DNA of 60,560 nucleotides from Owenweeksia hongkongensis DSM 17368. GTDB taxonomy: Bacteria > Bacteroidota > Bacteroidia > Flavobacteriales > Schleiferiaceae. The notes under the pieces were generated by a model. That model made no database searches. It was not told where the DNA came from and saw only the letters and a list, made by a program, of their open reading frames with translations. The stretch is from contig CAMBEZ010000009.1 of the NCBI GenBank assembly GCA_945865885.1, positions 1 to 60,560 on the forward strand, given 5' to 3'. Of the stretch, positions 8,570 to 17,151 are shown in pieces (within the stretch, counting starts at the first letter, position 1; every line of letters begins with the position of its first letter). Position numbers and translations under genes: made by a program.

Positions 8570-9310
8570 TCAGTCTTGAAGGGTGTAAACCACTTGGCCG
8601 TTGAAGCGAACGTTCACCGTTTCCAGTGAGTCCAACAACCCGGCTTGGGTGAGGTAGGTGTAAAAAACAGAGAGTCGTTCCGCTTTGTCTTGGAAGTGCA
8701 ACGGCCGGCCCCAAACCAAGGCATGGTCCGCAAAAACGGGGTAAGCGGTAAAGGTTCCTACCCGGTTTACTTCCAATCCGGACCAACCGCCGGGAAACGT
8801 GGCAGAGGCGGTTGCCCGCTCCAGCAAACTGAATCCCTGAGCAATACGCGCAGAATCCAAATCGCCGGTAAGCACCGGAACGGGGGCCGAAGCGCGCGGC
8901 GACAGGGGCATTTTGCCCCCGCGGCTGTCCAAATAGTAGGACGTATTTGCTTGAATTACACGCACTTTAGCAACTTTTTGTTTCACACGGGCATGGATGG
9001 TCCCATCCCAAGTTGAAAATACCTCGGCTTTTTCAACCAGTGGATGTGATTCCAAGGTTTCTTCCAACAATCGAATGTTAATTTCTTTCTGCGATTTTCC
9101 CGAATAAGGCGCCCCAATTCCCACCACCAATCGACGCAAATCTTGCTCGTCCAGCAAGGGTTGATCTGCAGGTTGTTCCAACGTCCACTGCATCCCGGCC
9201 ACCTTTTGGTTGCCCGATCGCTGCGCGCCTTCCGCGGCCCCCCAAAACAACCCCAACACCCCCCCCAAGAGGATCGCGGTTTGCAGGTATTTTTTCCAGG
9301 AGATTTTCAC
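8570..9310 (-). CDS. ftsQ: Cell division protein FtsQ
   Basis: A 246-residue bitopic membrane protein: short basic N-terminus (MKISWKKYLQ), one transmembrane segment (about 9-28), then a periplasmic region with a POTRA-like part (LLDEQDLRRLV to VRVIQA). It belongs to the FtsQ-FtsL-FtsB type divisome subcomplex; family assignment rests on topology and on position between murC and ftsA. No FtsB gene is present here. The start ATG lies 38 bp after the murC stop. Confidence 0.88.
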   Translation of the reverse strand: MKISWKKYLQTAILLGGVLGLFWGAAEGAQRSGNQKVAGMQWTLEQPADQPLLDEQDLRRLVVGIGAPYSGKSQKEINIRLLEETLESHPLVEKAEVFSTWDGTIHARVKQKVAKVRVIQANTSYYLDSRGGKMPLSPRASAPVPVLTGDLDSARIAQGFSLLERATASATFPGGWSGLEVNRVGTFTAYPVFADHALVWGRPLHFQDKAERLSVFYTYLTQAGLLDSLETVNVRFNGQVVYTLQD

Positions 9311-9348
9311 GATTTCAGACGTTTGTTTTTGGGTACAGTTCGGTGCAA

Positions 9349-10725
9349 TTAGCGCTGGGAATGTTGGGTAAAATGGGCTTCAAAAACGGGAACCAATCGG
9401 TCGATGTCTCCAGCTCCCAAGGTCATCAGCAAGGAAGGGTGGGTGCGCAGAACCCATTCCACGGCCTCTTGGGGAGACAAAACTTGCGGTCGTTTTTCTT
9501 CCGGGAAGGCCGCGGCCAGGGCCTCTGAGGTGATTCCCGGCAAGGGCAATTCCCGCGCGGGGTAGATGGGCAAAAGCACCACGGTATCAGCTTCCTGCAA
9601 GGCTTCCGCGAATTCAGGAAGAAAGTCCCGGGTGCGCGTAAAGAGGTGCGGCTGAAAGAGGGCAGTGAGGGGGCGGTTGGGGTGCAGCTGGCGCGCGGCA
9701 CGCAGGGCGGCGCGTATTTCGGTGGGATGGTGGGCGTAGTCGTCAATGTACACGGTGGCGTCCGTGCGCACCCGAACGTCAAACCGTCGGGCCACCCCAC
9801 GGAACGACGCTATTGCGGCGCAAATGTCTTCCGCGCCAACGCCCAGCAAGTGAGCGGCCGCGGCGGCGCCCACCGCATTTTCAATGTTGTGGCGCCCGGG
9901 GAGACCCGCGCGAACACCCAGAATCTCAACGGTTTCCAGGCGCAAATCAAAAACTTGATAACCGTCTTCGGTGCGTAGGTTGGAAGCGGAGTATGGGGCG
10001 TCTGGGGCGTCCACGCCGTAGGCGATCCCACCTAAGTTCAGGCCAATCGCTTCCAGCAGGGTTCCGTCGTGGTCCAGGGTGAGCGCCGCAAAGGCCTCAA
10101 AGGCCAAACGCGCGCCTTCGGCCGTGCCGTAAATGTCCAAATGGTCCGCGTCCGTGCTGGTAATCAAGGCCACGCGGGGTCTCAGGTGCAGGAACGATCG
10201 GTCAAATTCGTCTGCTTCCACCACCGTGATGGGCCCGGTTCCCGCCACGCGGTTGGAGCCAAAGTTCGTGGCGATGCCGCCCAGAAAAGCGCGCGCACCG
10301 GTTCCTGCTTGAAACAAGATCCAGGCCAATAAACTGGACGTGGTGGTTTTTCCGTGGGTGCCGCCCACCGCCACGCACAGCCCGTCGTTGGCCCAAGCGG
10401 CCAAAACCTCCGCGCGTTTGTGGAACGCAAAACCGCCTATCGAAAAATGAACGCGCTGCGGATGATCTGTTGGGATGGCAGGCGTCCACACCACCAAAAC
10501 TTCACCCGGGGTATTGAATTTTGCCGGTAAGGTTTCCACCCGATCGTCTGTAGTGAACCAAACACCTTCCGCCACCAAGGCATCTGTGAGCGGGGTAGGG
10601 GTTTTGTCGTACCCGCCAACTTCCCAGCCCAGGGCCAGAGCGTGCCGCGCCAGAGCACTCATGCCAATGCCGCCTATGCCCAAAAAGTAGGCCGCGCGAA
10701 CGGGGGGAAGTTGCAGAGCGCTCAT
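9349..10725 (-). CDS. murC: UDP-N-acetylmuramate-L-alanine ligase
   Basis: Cytoplasmic ligase adding L-alanine to UDP-MurNAc, the first amino-acid step of peptidoglycan precursor synthesis. The 458-residue protein shows the N-terminal Rossmann motif FLGIGGIGMS, the ATP-binding loop GGTHGKTTT and the Mur ligase C-terminal pattern YAHHPTEI. The ATG at 10723-10725 shares one base with the murG stop (TGATG), which favours it over the GTG one codon upstream. Translational coupling with murG is likely. Confidence 0.96.
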   Translation of the reverse strand: MSALQLPPVRAAYFLGIGGIGMSALARHALALGWEVGGYDKTPTPLTDALVAEGVWFTTDDRVETLPAKFNTPGEVLVVWTPAIPTDHPQRVHFSIGGFAFHKRAEVLAAWANDGLCVAVGGTHGKTTTSSLLAWILFQAGTGARAFLGGIATNFGSNRVAGTGPITVVEADEFDRSFLHLRPRVALITSTDADHLDIYGTAEGARLAFEAFAALTLDHDGTLLEAIGLNLGGIAYGVDAPDAPYSASNLRTEDGYQVFDLRLETVEILGVRAGLPGRHNIENAVGAAAAAHLLGVGAEDICAAIASFRGVARRFDVRVRTDATVYIDDYAHHPTEIRAALRAARQLHPNRPLTALFQPHLFTRTRDFLPEFAEALQEADTVVLLPIYPARELPLPGITSEALAAAFPEEKRPQVLSPQEAVEWVLRTHPSLLMTLGAGDIDRLVPVFEAHFTQHSQR

Positions 10726-11837
10726 CACAGGGCTTGGACAATGTATTCCACAATGGCTTCGGTTGCTCCGGGGAGGGCCAAGGTGTATGCGGCTGCGCTC
10801 AGTGCTGCCCGACGGTCCTTGTTCGCCATCAATTCCAGAACACGAACATTCAGTTCCGCCAGTTGAGTTTCCGGCAAAAGCACGGCCGCTCCCGCGCGTT
10901 CAAAGGCCTGAGCGTTGTGCGTTTGGTGGTCTTCTGCCACATTGGGCGAGGGTACCAAAAGCGCCGGGACGCCGGCACACGCCAGTTCGCTTAACGTTCC
11001 GGCACCTGCCCGGCTGATCACCAAATCCGCAGCGCGGTAAACCGCGGTCATGTCCTGTACAAAGGCGGTGAGTTGCAGGCCCGGAGTGTTTTGGGGCAGA
11101 CGATCGGCTAGGGCTGCGTGGTACAACGCTCCGCACTGCCACACCACCTGCAATCCGGCAGCAGTCCACTGGGGCCAGGCAGCCTCCACGGCTTGGTTGA
11201 TGGCGCGGGCGCCCAGGCTGCCGCCCAGCACCACCAGGATGGGCTGCGCCGGATTCAACCCCAGCTTTTGGGCGGCTTCCGCACGTTGGTTTACGGTTGT
11301 GGGGGCGGCGGCCAAAGCGGCCACGGCGGCCCGGACGGGGTTGCCGGTTTTGTGCGTGCGGTCCGCCGGAAACCAGCGTTCCAAACCGTCGTACGCCACG
11401 CAAATGGCGCGTGCTTTTTGGGACACTCCGCGGTTGGTTACACCGGCGTAGGAGTTTTGTTCCTGCACCACCGTGGGGATGCCCATGCGTTGGGCCATCC
11501 AGAGGGTAGGGGCGCTGGCGTACCCGCCGGTGCCCACCACAACATCCGGTTGAAACCGAAGAAGGATGCTCCGGCAGCGCCACAGGCTGCGAAGGATTTT
11601 CCACGGCAGGCTAAAATTCGCAGCCAGGCGCTGGCGCTGAAAACCGGCGATGGGCAATCCCGTAATGGGGTACCCGGCCGCGGGAACCTTTTCCATTTCC
11701 ATTTTGCTCAAGGCGCCCACGAATTCGATTTCGCAATGCGGGAAGCGCGCGCGAAGACCGTCGGCAATGCTGACCGCCGGGAAGATGTGACCGCCGGTGC
11801 CACCGCCGGAAAGGAGGAATCGCAGGGGCTGGCTCAT
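10725..11837 (-). CDS. murG: Undecaprenyldiphospho-muramoylpentapeptide beta-N-acetylglucosaminyltransferase
   Basis: Converts lipid I to lipid II on the inner face of the cytoplasmic membrane. The 370 residues match the GT28 family, with GGGTGGHIFPA at about 11-21, GTGGYAS near 105 and the C-domain pattern ISRAGAGTLSEL plus PNVAEDHQTHNA that binds UDP-GlcNAc. The start codon overlaps the ftsW stop by four bases (ATGA). Confidence 0.97.
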   Translation of the reverse strand: MSQPLRFLLSGGGTGGHIFPAVSIADGLRARFPHCEIEFVGALSKMEMEKVPAAGYPITGLPIAGFQRQRLAANFSLPWKILRSLWRCRSILLRFQPDVVVGTGGYASAPTLWMAQRMGIPTVVQEQNSYAGVTNRGVSQKARAICVAYDGLERWFPADRTHKTGNPVRAAVAALAAAPTTVNQRAEAAQKLGLNPAQPILVVLGGSLGARAINQAVEAAWPQWTAAGLQVVWQCGALYHAALADRLPQNTPGLQLTAFVQDMTAVYRAADLVISRAGAGTLSELACAGVPALLVPSPNVAEDHQTHNAQAFERAGAAVLLPETQLAELNVRVLELMANKDRRAALSAAAYTLALPGATEAIVEYIVQAL

Positions 11838-13009
11838 AGGGACGGTTCCTCGTTGGGTTCTTTGGAAAGCAGGGACTCAGAACCGCCCAGGGCAAAGGCG
11901 CCGTCTGCCTCCGCCTCTTCGCCCTCGCCGCGGGAAACACCCAGAATCATGCCCATGGCCAAGCACGTCATCAGAATGGACGAACCTCCCTCACTCACCA
12001 GGGGAAGTGTTTGACCGGTTACTGGGAACAAGCCCACCGCAACCATCATGTTCGTAAAAGCTTGAAATACAACGGAAAACCCAAGTCCAACAGCCAGAAC
12101 ATGACCCGTTGCGTTTGTTGCGCGTTGCCCCACCCGCACGGATTGAAGGAAGATCCACACGTACACCAAAACCAGCGTTCCTCCGCCCAGAATCCCCCAT
12201 TCCTCCACCACCAAGGCGTAAATGAAGTCCGTATTCTTCTGCGGCAAGAAGTTTTTTTGAATTCCCCGCCCCGGACCTTGGCCCACAATGTGTCCTTGAG
12301 CAATGGCCATCTTGGCGAGATCAATTTGGTAGGTGTCGGCATCTTCTTTGGTTCCCGCAAAGTTTTCAATGCGCGAAATCCACGTGTCCACCCGGTTGGG
12401 AAATAAATCAGGAAAGGCCTTGGCCGTTAGGACGAACATAAGAAGCACTCCCAGAGCAATCCCCATCAATTGGAAGTAGGCCTTTCGGGGGAAATTAGCA
12501 GTCCAGAGCACCACCGAAGCATTGATAAAGATCAGTGCGGCGGTGGATAGGTTGGCGGGAAGTACCAATCCGCAAATCAGTCCCAACGGAAGCACCACAC
12601 TCCACAACCCTTCGCGCAGTGTTTTTGGGGGATTTTTCTTGGTCAGCACCCGGCTCAGATGGGTCAAAAGGACGATGTTCGCCAACGCAGACGGTTGAAA
12701 ACCTACTCCAGCAATTCGGAACCATCGGGCGGCATTGGCACCGTCAATGGTGCCTCCTTGCGCCAGGGTATAGGCCAAAAGTGCCGTGACCACAAAAAGG
12801 CCTAAGAATGCAGCAACCCCGTAGAATTTACTCGGAATTCGATGCACCACAACGGCCAATCCGATGCCGATCAGCGCAAAGAAAACGTGGTACTGAAAAC
12901 CGTTCCTACTGGCGCTGAATACCGGCAGAAAGGAAAACACCACCAACGCCAAAAACAACATCCACAGAATGGTGTTGCCCTGAAAAAAGCGTTTGAGGAG
13001 TGCGCGCAC
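11834..13009 (-). CDS. ftsW: Lipid II polymerase/SEDS protein FtsW
   Basis: A polytopic inner-membrane SEDS glycosyltransferase that polymerises lipid II with the septal PBP. About ten hydrophobic segments; 391 residues from the chosen start. Conserved patterns include FSFLPVFSAS in the first helix, GPGRGIQKNFLPQKNTDFI in the large extracellular loop region and FTNMMVAVGLFPVTGQTLP followed by SEGGSS. The GTG at 13007-13009 is selected because the product then begins with the family's usual short basic N-terminus (VRALLKRFF); the open frame extends to 13108, into murD. Confidence 0.92.
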   Translation of the reverse strand: MRALLKRFFQGNTILWMLFLALVVFSFLPVFSASRNGFQYHVFFALIGIGLAVVVHRIPSKFYGVAAFLGLFVVTALLAYTLAQGGTIDGANAARWFRIAGVGFQPSALANIVLLTHLSRVLTKKNPPKTLREGLWSVVLPLGLICGLVLPANLSTAALIFINASVVLWTANFPRKAYFQLMGIALGVLLMFVLTAKAFPDLFPNRVDTWISRIENFAGTKEDADTYQIDLAKMAIAQGHIVGQGPGRGIQKNFLPQKNTDFIYALVVEEWGILGGGTLVLVYVWIFLQSVRVGQRATNATGHVLAVGLGFSVVFQAFTNMMVAVGLFPVTGQTLPLVSEGGSSILMTCLAMGMILGVSRGEGEEAEADGAFALGGSESLLSKEPNEEPSL

Positions 13010-13043
13010 GGCTGGGTTGCTTGGAGTGAATAAATAGTTTGCG

Positions 13044-14420
13044 TTACAAGCTTCGGACGTTTTCTTTGAACTGTCGGCCGCGGTCCTCGTAGTTTTGGAA
13101 CAAATCAAAGCTGGCGCAGCAGGGCGATAGCAGCACGGTGTCTCCTTTGCGCGCCAAGCTATAGCTGGCCTTCACGGCATCCGCCATGGACCGCGTCTCC
13201 ACCACGGGAAGGTGGCTGTTGGCAAAGGCCGCTACGATTTTGGAGTTGTCCGTACCCAAGCACACGATGGCTTTTACTTTGCTGGCCACCAAGGACATGA
13301 GTTCCGTGTAGTCGTTCCCCTTGTCCACACCGCCCACAATCCACACGGTGGGGTTCTGCATGCTTTCTAGGGCGTAGTAGGTGGAGTTTACGTTGGTTGC
13401 TTTGGAGTCGTTGATGAAGGAAATTCCGTGAACGGAAGCCACGGATTCCAACCGATGTTCTAAGCTTTCGAAGTGCGCCAAACTTTCGCGCACCGCCTCT
13501 TTGCGAATGAGAAGAAGTCTGGCGGCTAGTCCTGCGGCCAAGGAATTGTAGGCGTTGTGCTTGCCTTGGAGAGCGAGTTCTTCTAGGGTCATGGTTTCGT
13601 GTGTTTTGGGGTCGTGGATGAGGTAGGTGTGGTTTTCCGGGGTATCCAACGCAGCAAAGGCGCCGTAAGCGTTGGGTTCCGATGCAGTTCTCAAACTGAA
13701 CGGCAAGAGTTGGGACCGGACGGGGTTGGCCTTCAGGGCGAGTGCCGTTTCCGGATCTTCCAAGCAGTAGAGGAAGTAGTCGTCTGCGGTCTGTGCTTGG
13801 GCAATGCGCATTTTGGAGGCGGCGTAGCGCTCCATTTGGTAGTCGTAGCGGTCCAAATGGTCCGGGGTGATGTTGCAGAGGATGGCGATGTGCGGACGGA
13901 AAGAGTAGCAGTTGTCTAGCTGAAAGCTGCTGACTTCCAATACGTACAGCGGTTTTGGGTTGCGCGCCAACTGCAGGGCGAAACTTTGGCCAATGTTGCC
14001 TCCCAGGCCCACTTCCAAGCCCGCGTGCTGGGCGATGCGGTGCATTAGGGTGGTGGTAGTGGTTTTGCCGTTGGAGCCGGTAATGGCCACTATGGGGCTG
14101 GAGGTGTAGTGAAAGGCAAATTCTAGTTCAGACCATACCGGAATTCCGCGCTCCAGGCAAGCTGCCACGGCGGGAGCCGTGTTCGGAATGCCGGGGGATT
14201 TGATCAGCAGGTCTGCAGTCAGCAGCCGATCCAGGGAGTGCTCGCCTTGTTCGTAGGCGATGCATTCTTGATCCAGCTGGGCCGCGTACTGCGCCTTCAA
14301 TGCGCCGCCGTCGCTCAAAAAAACGCGGTGGCCGCGGTCTTTGGCCAAGATGGCTGCGCCCACGCCGCTTTCGCCGCCGCCCAAGATCGCTACCGAAGGA
14401 TAGTTGTCCAGCAGGTTCAC
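13044..14420 (-). CDS. murD: UDP-N-acetylmuramoylalanine-D-glutamate ligase
   Basis: Adds D-glutamate to UDP-MurNAc-L-Ala in the cytoplasm. The protein has the N-terminal Rossmann pattern ILGGGESGVGAA, the ATP loop ITGSNGKTTTT and the C-terminal pattern FINDSKATN followed by WIVGGVDKGNDY. The GTG at 14418-14420 gives 458 residues, is four bases after the mraY stop and places the Rossmann motif about ten residues from the N-terminus, as expected. The upstream open frame lies within mraY. Confidence 0.95.
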   Translation of the reverse strand: MNLLDNYPSVAILGGGESGVGAAILAKDRGHRVFLSDGGALKAQYAAQLDQECIAYEQGEHSLDRLLTADLLIKSPGIPNTAPAVAACLERGIPVWSELEFAFHYTSSPIVAITGSNGKTTTTTLMHRIAQHAGLEVGLGGNIGQSFALQLARNPKPLYVLEVSSFQLDNCYSFRPHIAILCNITPDHLDRYDYQMERYAASKMRIAQAQTADDYFLYCLEDPETALALKANPVRSQLLPFSLRTASEPNAYGAFAALDTPENHTYLIHDPKTHETMTLEELALQGKHNAYNSLAAGLAARLLLIRKEAVRESLAHFESLEHRLESVASVHGISFINDSKATNVNSTYYALESMQNPTVWIVGGVDKGNDYTELMSLVASKVKAIVCLGTDNSKIVAAFANSHLPVVETRSMADAVKASYSLARKGDTVLLSPCCASFDLFQNYEDRGRQFKENVRSL

Positions 14421-14424
14421 GGAA

Positions 14425-15660
14425 TCAACGCAGTTTGAGGGTGATGATGGAGAAAACGGCCAAGAGGATGCCCACAATCCAGAAGCGCGTTACAATTTTC
14501 GCTTCGTGGTAGCCCTTCTTTTGGTAGTGGTGGTGGAGGGGGGACATCAGGAAAATCCGACGGCCCTCGCCGTATTTTTTCTTGGTGTACTTGAAGTAAG
14601 CCACCTGCAAAACCACAGACAAATTCTCCACCAAGAAGATTCCGGCCAGAATGGGGATGAGCAGTTCTTTGCGGATGGCAATGGCAAACACGGCAATGAT
14701 TCCGCCAATAGACAGGCTGCCGGTGTCGCCCATAAACACCTGAGCCGGGTAGGTGTTGTACCACAAGAAGCCAATACAAGCTCCTAGAAAGGCCGCGGCA
14801 AAAACCACCAATTCACCGGTATTGGGGATGTACATGATGTCCAGGTAGGAGGCAAAAACCACGGAGCCGCTGACGTACGCCAATACGGCCAAGGCAAAAG
14901 CCACGATGGCCGATGTCCCAGCCGCCAGTCCGTCCAGTCCGTCGGTCAGGTTGGCGCCGTTGCTCACGGCCGTCACAATGAACAGCACAATGGGAATGAA
15001 TACCAGCCAGGCCCAGTCTGCTGCGTGCTCGCCAAAGACTACCGCCAAGTCAGCGTAGTCAAAGGTGGTCTCCTTGAGGAAAGGAACCGTGGTTTTTAAA
15101 CTTTTAACAGCCGGCCCAAAGGTGGGGATGCCGCGGGACTCCTCGCCGTGCAAGCTCACGTCGGTTTGGGCCGGAAGTTCCTCTTTCATCACCACGTCTG
15201 GATGTAGGTAAAGTGCAGCGCCCACAATGACCCCCAGTCCAATTTGGCCAATCACTTTGAAGATGCCCCGCAGGCCCTCCTTGTTCTTTTTGAAGACCTT
15301 GATGTAGTCGTCCAAAAACCCAATGAGCCCCATCCAAACGGTGGTCAGCAGTAGCAATTGGATGTAGATATTGTCTAATTTGGCCAGGAGCAGGGTGGGC
15401 ACCAGGATGGCTGCCAGGATGATGAGGCCGCCCATGGTGGGGGTGCCTTTTTTCTGCATTTGGCCCTCCAAACCCAGGTCCCGAACCGTTTCGCCAATTT
15501 GCTTCCGGCGCAGGGCGTCGATCAATTGGCGCCCAAAGACCATGGAAATCAGGAGCGAAATGAGGATGGCCATTCCGGCGCGGAACGTAATGAACCGGAA
15601 GAGGCCCGCACCGGGTACGTCGTACGCAGAATCCAAATAGGAGAAAAGTTCGGTCAGCAT
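14425..15660 (-). CDS. mraY: Phospho-N-acetylmuramoyl-pentapeptide transferase
   Basis: Integral membrane enzyme that forms lipid I from UDP-MurNAc-pentapeptide and undecaprenyl phosphate. The 411 residues include [10 protein letters not shown] (DDxxK, substrate/Mg site), [10 protein letters not shown] and [11 protein letters not shown], all MraY signatures, and the HHHYQKKG loop near the C-terminus. It carries the roughly 45-residue periplasmic insert after helix 5 (around TDVSLHGEE) seen in Bacteroidota forms. It starts 24 bp after the murE stop. Confidence 0.97.
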   Translation of the reverse strand: MLTELFSYLDSAYDVPGAGLFRFITFRAGMAILISLLISMVFGRQLIDALRRKQIGETVRDLGLEGQMQKKGTPTMGGLIILAAILVPTLLLAKLDNIYIQLLLLTTVWMGLIGFLDDYIKVFKKNKEGLRGIFKVIGQIGLGVIVGAALYLHPDVVMKEELPAQTDVSLHGEESRGIPTFGPAVKSLKTTVPFLKETTFDYADLAVVFGEHAADWAWLVFIPIVLFIVTAVSNGANLTDGLDGLAAGTSAIVAFALAVLAYVSGSVVFASYLDIMYIPNTGELVVFAAAFLGACIGFLWYNTYPAQVFMGDTGSLSIGGIIAVFAIAIRKELLIPILAGIFLVENLSVVLQVAYFKYTKKKYGEGRRIFLMSPLHHHYQKKGYHEAKIVTRFWIVGILLAVFSIITLKLR

Positions 15661-15684
15661 CGCAGGTTGTCTTTAAAGAGCGGC

Positions 15685-17151
15685 TTAAACGTTGAGCACT
15701 AGGAAGGTTTCCAGCAAAACGGCGCGGTCGTCAAACGGATGGCGTACGCCTTGGATTTCTTGGTACGTTTCGTGCCCTTTTCCGGCCACCAAAACAATAT
15801 CTCCTGGCTGGGCGCGCTGAACGGCCAATTTGATGCCTTCCTTGCGGTCCGGCAGGGTGGTGGATTTTCGGATCAAAACGGGATCCAGTCCGGCTTCCAT
15901 CTCGCGCAGTATTTCCGCGGGATCTTCGGAACGGGGGTTGTCTGAAGTCAAGATCACCGCGTCGCTTTTTTCAGCGGCAATTTTGGCCATGACCGGGCGT
16001 TTGGCTTTGTCCCGATCTCCGCCGCAGCCCACCACCGTGATGACTTTCGCGCCGGCGTTTTGGCGAAACTCAGCCAAGGTGTTCAGAACGTTTTCCAGGG
16101 CGTCGGGCGTGTGGGCGTAGTCCACCACGCCCAAGATTCCCGTGGCGCTTTGCACCGTTTGGAACCGACCGTCCGGCGCCGTCAGGGAACTGAGCGCGGT
16201 GCGCACCGGTTCGTCGTCTTGGCCCAACAGGTCCGCTACGCCGTAGATGGCGGCCACGTTGTAGGCGTTGAATGCGCCAATCAAGCGTAACCACAACTCC
16301 TTCTGATTCAAGGTGAGGAGCAGTCCGGTCAAGTGGCTTTCCAGCAATTTGACTTTGTAGTCCGACGGACTGCGCAGGGCAAAGGTGTGTACCCGCGCCT
16401 TGGTGTTGAGCACCATGGTTGCTCCGTGTTTGTCGTCTGCGTTCACCAGGGCAAAGGCATCTTTTTTCAGGCCGTCGAACAACAATTTTTTCGCGCGGAT
16501 GTAGTGGTCAAACGTGCCGTGGTAGTCCAGGTGGTCGTGGGTGATGTTGGTGAAAACGGCCCCAGCAAAACGAGTTCCAGCCACGCGGCGCTGCACCAAT
16601 CCGTGCGAACTCACCTCCATGAAGGCATATTTGCAACCGGCGTCCACCATTTCCGCCAATAGCTTTTGCAGCACCAGCGCATTGGGCGTGGTGTGGGTAG
16701 ACGGTTCGCAGCGTCCGGCCACGCAGTTGACCACGGTGGAAATCAGGCCGCTTTTGCGGTCCAAGGAGGCAAACAGTTGGTACAGCAAGGTGGCAGTAGT
16801 GGTCTTTCCGTTCGTGCCGGTAATCCCTACCAGTTGCAACTTCTCAGAGGGGCGGTCGTACCAGTTGCACGCCAGCCAGCCCAAGGCCTCGGCGGCATCG
16901 GCTACTTGTATCCAGGCCACATGATCTTGCGGCGCTTCCGGCAATTCCTCGCACACCACCGCGCACGCGCCCGCGGCCAGTGCATCCTCAATGTACCGGT
17001 GTCCGTCCGACGCGGTTCCTTTGATGGCCACAAAGAGGTAGTCTTTGGCCACGTGCTTGGAGTTGTCTGCAATGCCCGCCACGGCCGCATGCATGGCCCC
17101 CACGGTGGCTTTGATCTTCAGGTCCCGAAGGAGTTCGCGCAGCAGTTTCAT
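15685..17151 (-). CDS. murE: UDP-N-acetylmuramoyl-tripeptide synthetase, meso-diaminopimelate type
   Basis: Adds the third peptide residue to the peptidoglycan precursor. The 488-residue ligase has GITGTNGKTTTATLL (about 109-123), ANTSKHV-like N-terminal uracil-binding region (NSKHVAKDYLFVA) and the C-terminal DNPR box (TSDNPRSEDP), which predicts meso-diaminopimelate rather than lysine as substrate. The ATG overlaps the ftsI stop by four bases (ATGA), consistent with coupled translation. Confidence 0.96.
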   Translation of the reverse strand: MKLLRELLRDLKIKATVGAMHAAVAGIADNSKHVAKDYLFVAIKGTASDGHRYIEDALAAGACAVVCEELPEAPQDHVAWIQVADAAEALGWLACNWYDRPSEKLQLVGITGTNGKTTTATLLYQLFASLDRKSGLISTVVNCVAGRCEPSTHTTPNALVLQKLLAEMVDAGCKYAFMEVSSHGLVQRRVAGTRFAGAVFTNITHDHLDYHGTFDHYIRAKKLLFDGLKKDAFALVNADDKHGATMVLNTKARVHTFALRSPSDYKVKLLESHLTGLLLTLNQKELWLRLIGAFNAYNVAAIYGVADLLGQDDEPVRTALSSLTAPDGRFQTVQSATGILGVVDYAHTPDALENVLNTLAEFRQNAGAKVITVVGCGGDRDKAKRPVMAKIAAEKSDAVILTSDNPRSEDPAEILREMEAGLDPVLIRKSTTLPDRKEGIKLAVQRAQPGDIVLVAGKGHETYQEIQGVRHPFDDRAVLLETFLVLNV